From Methanosarcinales archaeon (GTDB taxonomy: Archaea; Halobacteriota; Methanosarcinia; Methanosarcinales; Methanogasteraceae), in assembly GCA_030672345.1 (NCBI GenBank), contig DAOVGO010000109.1, positions 1-6,111 of the forward strand: a stretch of 6,111 nucleotides of DNA. The letters are read 5' to 3'. The notes beneath the pieces are model-generated. The model was not told the DNA's origin. It did no database searches and saw only the letters and a list, made by a program, of their open reading frames with translations. A program made the position numbers and the translations under genes. This document shows, piece after piece, positions 5,309 through 6,111 of the stretch (positions are counted from its first letter, which is position 1; each line of letters begins with the position of its first letter).

Positions 5309-6111
5309 ATGACCATGGACAGGATTGATTTCTCAAAGATCGCTGCCAGATATGAAGATTATTCGCTGGTGCAGAGATCCGCAGCAGAACTGCTTCTGAA
5401 TCTTTTGGAGATCGAAGAGAGCGACGATGTTCTGGATCTGGGATGTGGCACCGGCAATCTGACAGGAAGGATACGGGAAGTGACTGGAGGCAGAGTGGTC
5501 GGGATCGATCCCTCGGAAGGGATGATCAAAGAGGCGGTAGAGGGGAACAGGGGTCTGGATATAACCTTTGAGACAAAAGGCGTGGAAGAACTGGACTATG
5601 GGGACTCTTTCGATGTGATATTCTGCAATTCCGTATTCCAGTGGTTCAGAGATCCGAAAAACGCAATCAAAAATTGTTACGCATCCTTACGGAAAGGCGG
5701 CAGAATCGGAGTGCAAGCGCCTGCTAAACGAGTGTATAGCCCCAATTTTATAGAAGCGGTTGATAGGGTGAAAGAAGACCCGGAGACCGAAGAGATATTT
5801 GCTCACTTCAAGGAACCATGGTTTTTCCTTGAGACCGGAGACGAATACCGGGGGTTGTTTGAGAACTGTGGGTTCAGGGTGGTTTTATCCAGAATAGATA
5901 GCGTACGTACAGAACACACGCCTGATGAGGTCTTTAACATATTTTCATCGGGTGCTGCTGCGGGTTACCTGAATCAGGATTTTTATGATGTTCCTATCGG
6001 AGCGGATTATGTAAAATCCTTTGAGAGGGTCGTAAACGATGCTTTTCTCCGGCAGGCAGATCGTCACGGGAAAGTGCTGCTAATATTCAACAGGATATTT
6101 CTGGTGGCGAT
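5309..6111 (+). CDS. Class I SAM-dependent methyltransferase, 3' end cut by the window
   Basis: The 267 visible residues form a Rossmann-fold methyltransferase of the type 11 / BioC-Tam-like group. An N-terminal helix region (FSKIAARYEDYSLVQRSAAE, 8-27) leads into motif I VLDLGCGTGNL (41-51), which binds S-adenosylmethionine; motif II VVGIDPSEGM (63-72) has the acidic D67 that contacts the ribose; FDVIFCNSVFQWF (101-113) is the BioC/trans-aconitate methyltransferase-like motif IV, and LRKGGRIGVQAP follows it. The substrate cannot be told. The visible end, LLIFNRIFLVA, is the final strand typical of the fold, so probably only a few residues are missing. Codon choice (many ATA, AGA and AGG) differs from mtd, hemD and nurA. 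The start is ATG 5309 or 5315. It has its own strong TATA box and is divergent from the ACT gene, so it is likely independent. Confidence 0.93.
   Translation, partial: MTMDRIDFSKIAARYEDYSLVQRSAAELLLNLLEIEESDDVLDLGCGTGNLTGRIREVTGGRVVGIDPSEGMIKEAVEGNRGLDITFETKGVEELDYGDSFDVIFCNSVFQWFRDPKNAIKNCYASLRKGGRIGVQAPAKRVYSPNFIEAVDRVKEDPETEEIFAHFKEPWFFLETGDEYRGLFENCGFRVVLSRIDSVRTEHTPDEVFNIFSSGAAAGYLNQDFYDVPIGADYVKSFERVVNDAFLRQADRHGKVLLIFNRIFLVA

Noticed and set aside
3260..6111. Defence island built from NurA and a methyltransferase
   Set aside because: The methyltransferase looks like a small-molecule enzyme of the BioC/Tam type, is divergent and separately promoted, and there is no HerA/FtsK ATPase, restriction or other defence gene. 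The catalytic layout is ordinary NurA.
1..6111. CRISPR array, tRNA or rRNA genes
   Set aside because: No regularly spaced repeats, tRNA T-arm motifs or rRNA-like stretches were seen on either strand.

Overview
The window looks like chromosomal DNA of a methanogenic or closely related euryarchaeon. The strongest marker is a complete F420-dependent methylene-H4MPT dehydrogenase gene (mtd), an enzyme of the C1 pathway of methanogens, ANME archaea and Archaeoglobus. A NurA-family nuclease, archaeal TATA boxes 25-40 bases before several starts, GGTGA-type ribosome binding sites, apparently leaderless starts and an oligo-T termination tract all agree. The sequence does not fix the genus.

Layout. 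(1) 1-718, minus: the 5' part of a HEAT-repeat protein gene whose frame runs, at about 122-142, into sequence resembling the F1/N-type ATP synthase alpha subunit and then leaves the window. The join falls on a motif both families can share, so it is either an assembly or sequencing chimera or a real illegitimate fusion. (2) 797-1181, plus: a decayed ABC-transporter ATPase of the LolD/MacB type, without its Walker A half and broken by three frame changes. (3) 1361-2200, plus: mtd, with TATA box, Shine-Dalgarno and a hairpin plus oligo-T terminator. (4) 2464-3249, plus: uroporphyrinogen-III synthase (hemD), probably leaderless, with a perfect 10-bp inverted repeat upstream. (5) 4972 to 3260, minus: a two-gene unit, a two-ACT-domain regulatory protein followed 21 bases later by a NurA-family nuclease. 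nurA ends 10 bp from the convergent hemD. (6) 4973-5308: a 336-bp divergent intergenic region with a tandem 11-mer and a start-less open stretch that I cannot assign. (7) 5309-6111, plus: a class I SAM-dependent methyltransferase cut by the window edge close to its natural end.

Function. Mtd serves central C1 metabolism. HemD makes the tetrapyrrole precursor of F430, cobamides and siroheme, all of which a methanogen needs. The ACT protein probably senses an amino acid, and NurA belongs to HerA-NurA DNA end resection, although no herA is present here. I see no new multi-gene system, CRISPR array, RNA gene or intact mobile element. The most notable things are the chimeric left-edge ORF, the eroded ABC ATPase beside it, the odd ACT-nurA pairing and the unexplained 5.0-5.3 kb spacer.
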